64,000 nucleotides of DNA from JASLEW01 sp035544875 (GTDB lineage Bacteria; Acidobacteriota; Thermoanaerobaculia; Multivoradales; UBA5704), in NCBI GenBank assembly GCA_035544875.1, contig DASZZP010000061.1, positions 1-64,000 of the forward strand, given 5' to 3'. Positions 63,754 through 64,000 of this stretch are shown in pieces. The translations under genes were made by a program, and so were the position numbers. The notes beneath the pieces were generated by a model. The model ran no database searches and was not told the DNA's origin. It worked only from the letters and a program-made list of their open reading frames with translations. Every line of letters starts with the position of its first letter. Positions within the stretch are counted from its first letter, which is position 1.

Positions 63754-64000
63754 CAGGCCGCGGCCCGATCGAGCAGCATCACGAGCAGGACCGCCGGCAG
63801 GTAGAGCAGGGAGGCGAACATCAGGCGCCGCGCGGCCGGCGTCGAGCGCCGGTGGGCAAAGCCGAGACAGAATCCGAGGTAGGCGATGCCGAGGACGAGC
63901 GCGCCGGCGAAGTAGAGCGATCCGGTCAGCCGCAGCAGCGACGGCAGCAGCGACACCGGTACCAGCGCGGCGCCGTAGAGCACCGTCTGCCGCGCCGTCC
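63753..64000 (-). CDS. ctaB: Protoheme IX farnesyltransferase (heme O synthase), C-terminal part
   Basis: Last 82 codons of a UbiA-family membrane protein whose 5' part is outside the window. TARQTVLYGAALVPVSLLPS followed by SLYFAGALVLGIAYLGFCLG and a final helix (LLYLPAVLLVMLLDRA) matches the end of CtaB, which farnesylates heme B to heme O for heme-copper oxidases. Its stop overlaps the ABC gene start (TGATG), and SCO and DUF420 follow on the same strand. Confidence 0.8.
   Translation of the reverse strand, partial: TARQTVLYGAALVPVSLLPSLLRLTGSLYFAGALVLGIAYLGFCLGFAHRRSTPAARRLMFASLLYLPAVLLVMLLDRAAA

Overview
The window is GC-rich, gene-dense DNA from a diderm bacterium. LptD, a TonB-dependent receptor remnant, a GWxTD/VWA secreted protein, eukaryotic-type kinases with beta-propeller-like tails and a CHAT/TPR lipoprotein together point to Acidobacteriota, perhaps the Thermoanaerobaculia. 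That assignment is inference from gene content. I saw no rRNA, tRNA, CRISPR array or transposase gene.

Layout. 1-3064: end of kdpB, kdpC, and a KdpD sensor domain that has lost its kinase and gained a PTS EIIA domain. 3043-8565: anti-sigma factor, ECF sigma factor and a divergent CHAT/TPR lipoprotein. 8570-13560: small or decayed genes, an alpha/beta hydrolase, a DNA alkyltransferase with an altered active site, two paralogous XRE regulators with matching promoters, and a DUF3891 gene. 13854-18721: CsgG-like protein, degenerate kinase with a TonB C-terminal domain, MltG and RuvX. 19143-31590 (+ strand): thiolase, LptD, nucleotide-sugar genes, a fused prenol kinase/prenyl-phosphate kinase, a UbiA prenyltransferase and a DUF1232 protein. 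31853-39110: an AtuA/enoyl-CoA hydratase/acyl-CoA carboxylase set (branched-chain or terpenoid acyl-CoA breakdown), with a VapBC pair and a TrpF-like gene in between. 39218-43137: MoaD-MoaE fusion, facing cysM, a JAMM protease and a ubiquitin-like/E1/rhodanese fusion. 43353-49431: receptor kinase, SpoIIE-type phosphatase, rhomboid protease and a DUF2007 protein. 49492-56314: exonuclease VII, an unknown conserved protein, the VWA protein and a YhaM-like nuclease. 56296-64000 (- strand): cytochrome oxidase assembly genes (DUF420, SCO, ABC transporter, ctaB) separated by two decayed genes and a large secreted protein.

The most notable features are five copies of a roughly 110-200 bp dispersed element with competing G/C-rich hairpins; several genes whose start codon lies 6-8 bases after a -10 box, suggesting leaderless transcripts; and a cysteine-synthesis operon in which the sulfur carrier is fused to its own activating enzyme, so that its Gly-Gly end is internal. 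Other domain fusions (KdpD-EIIA, phytol kinase-DUF92, pseudokinase-TonB, MoaD-MoaE) each suggest a specific functional link. Gene starts were chosen from ribosome-binding sites, overlaps and conserved N-termini. All family assignments come from reading motifs, not from searches.
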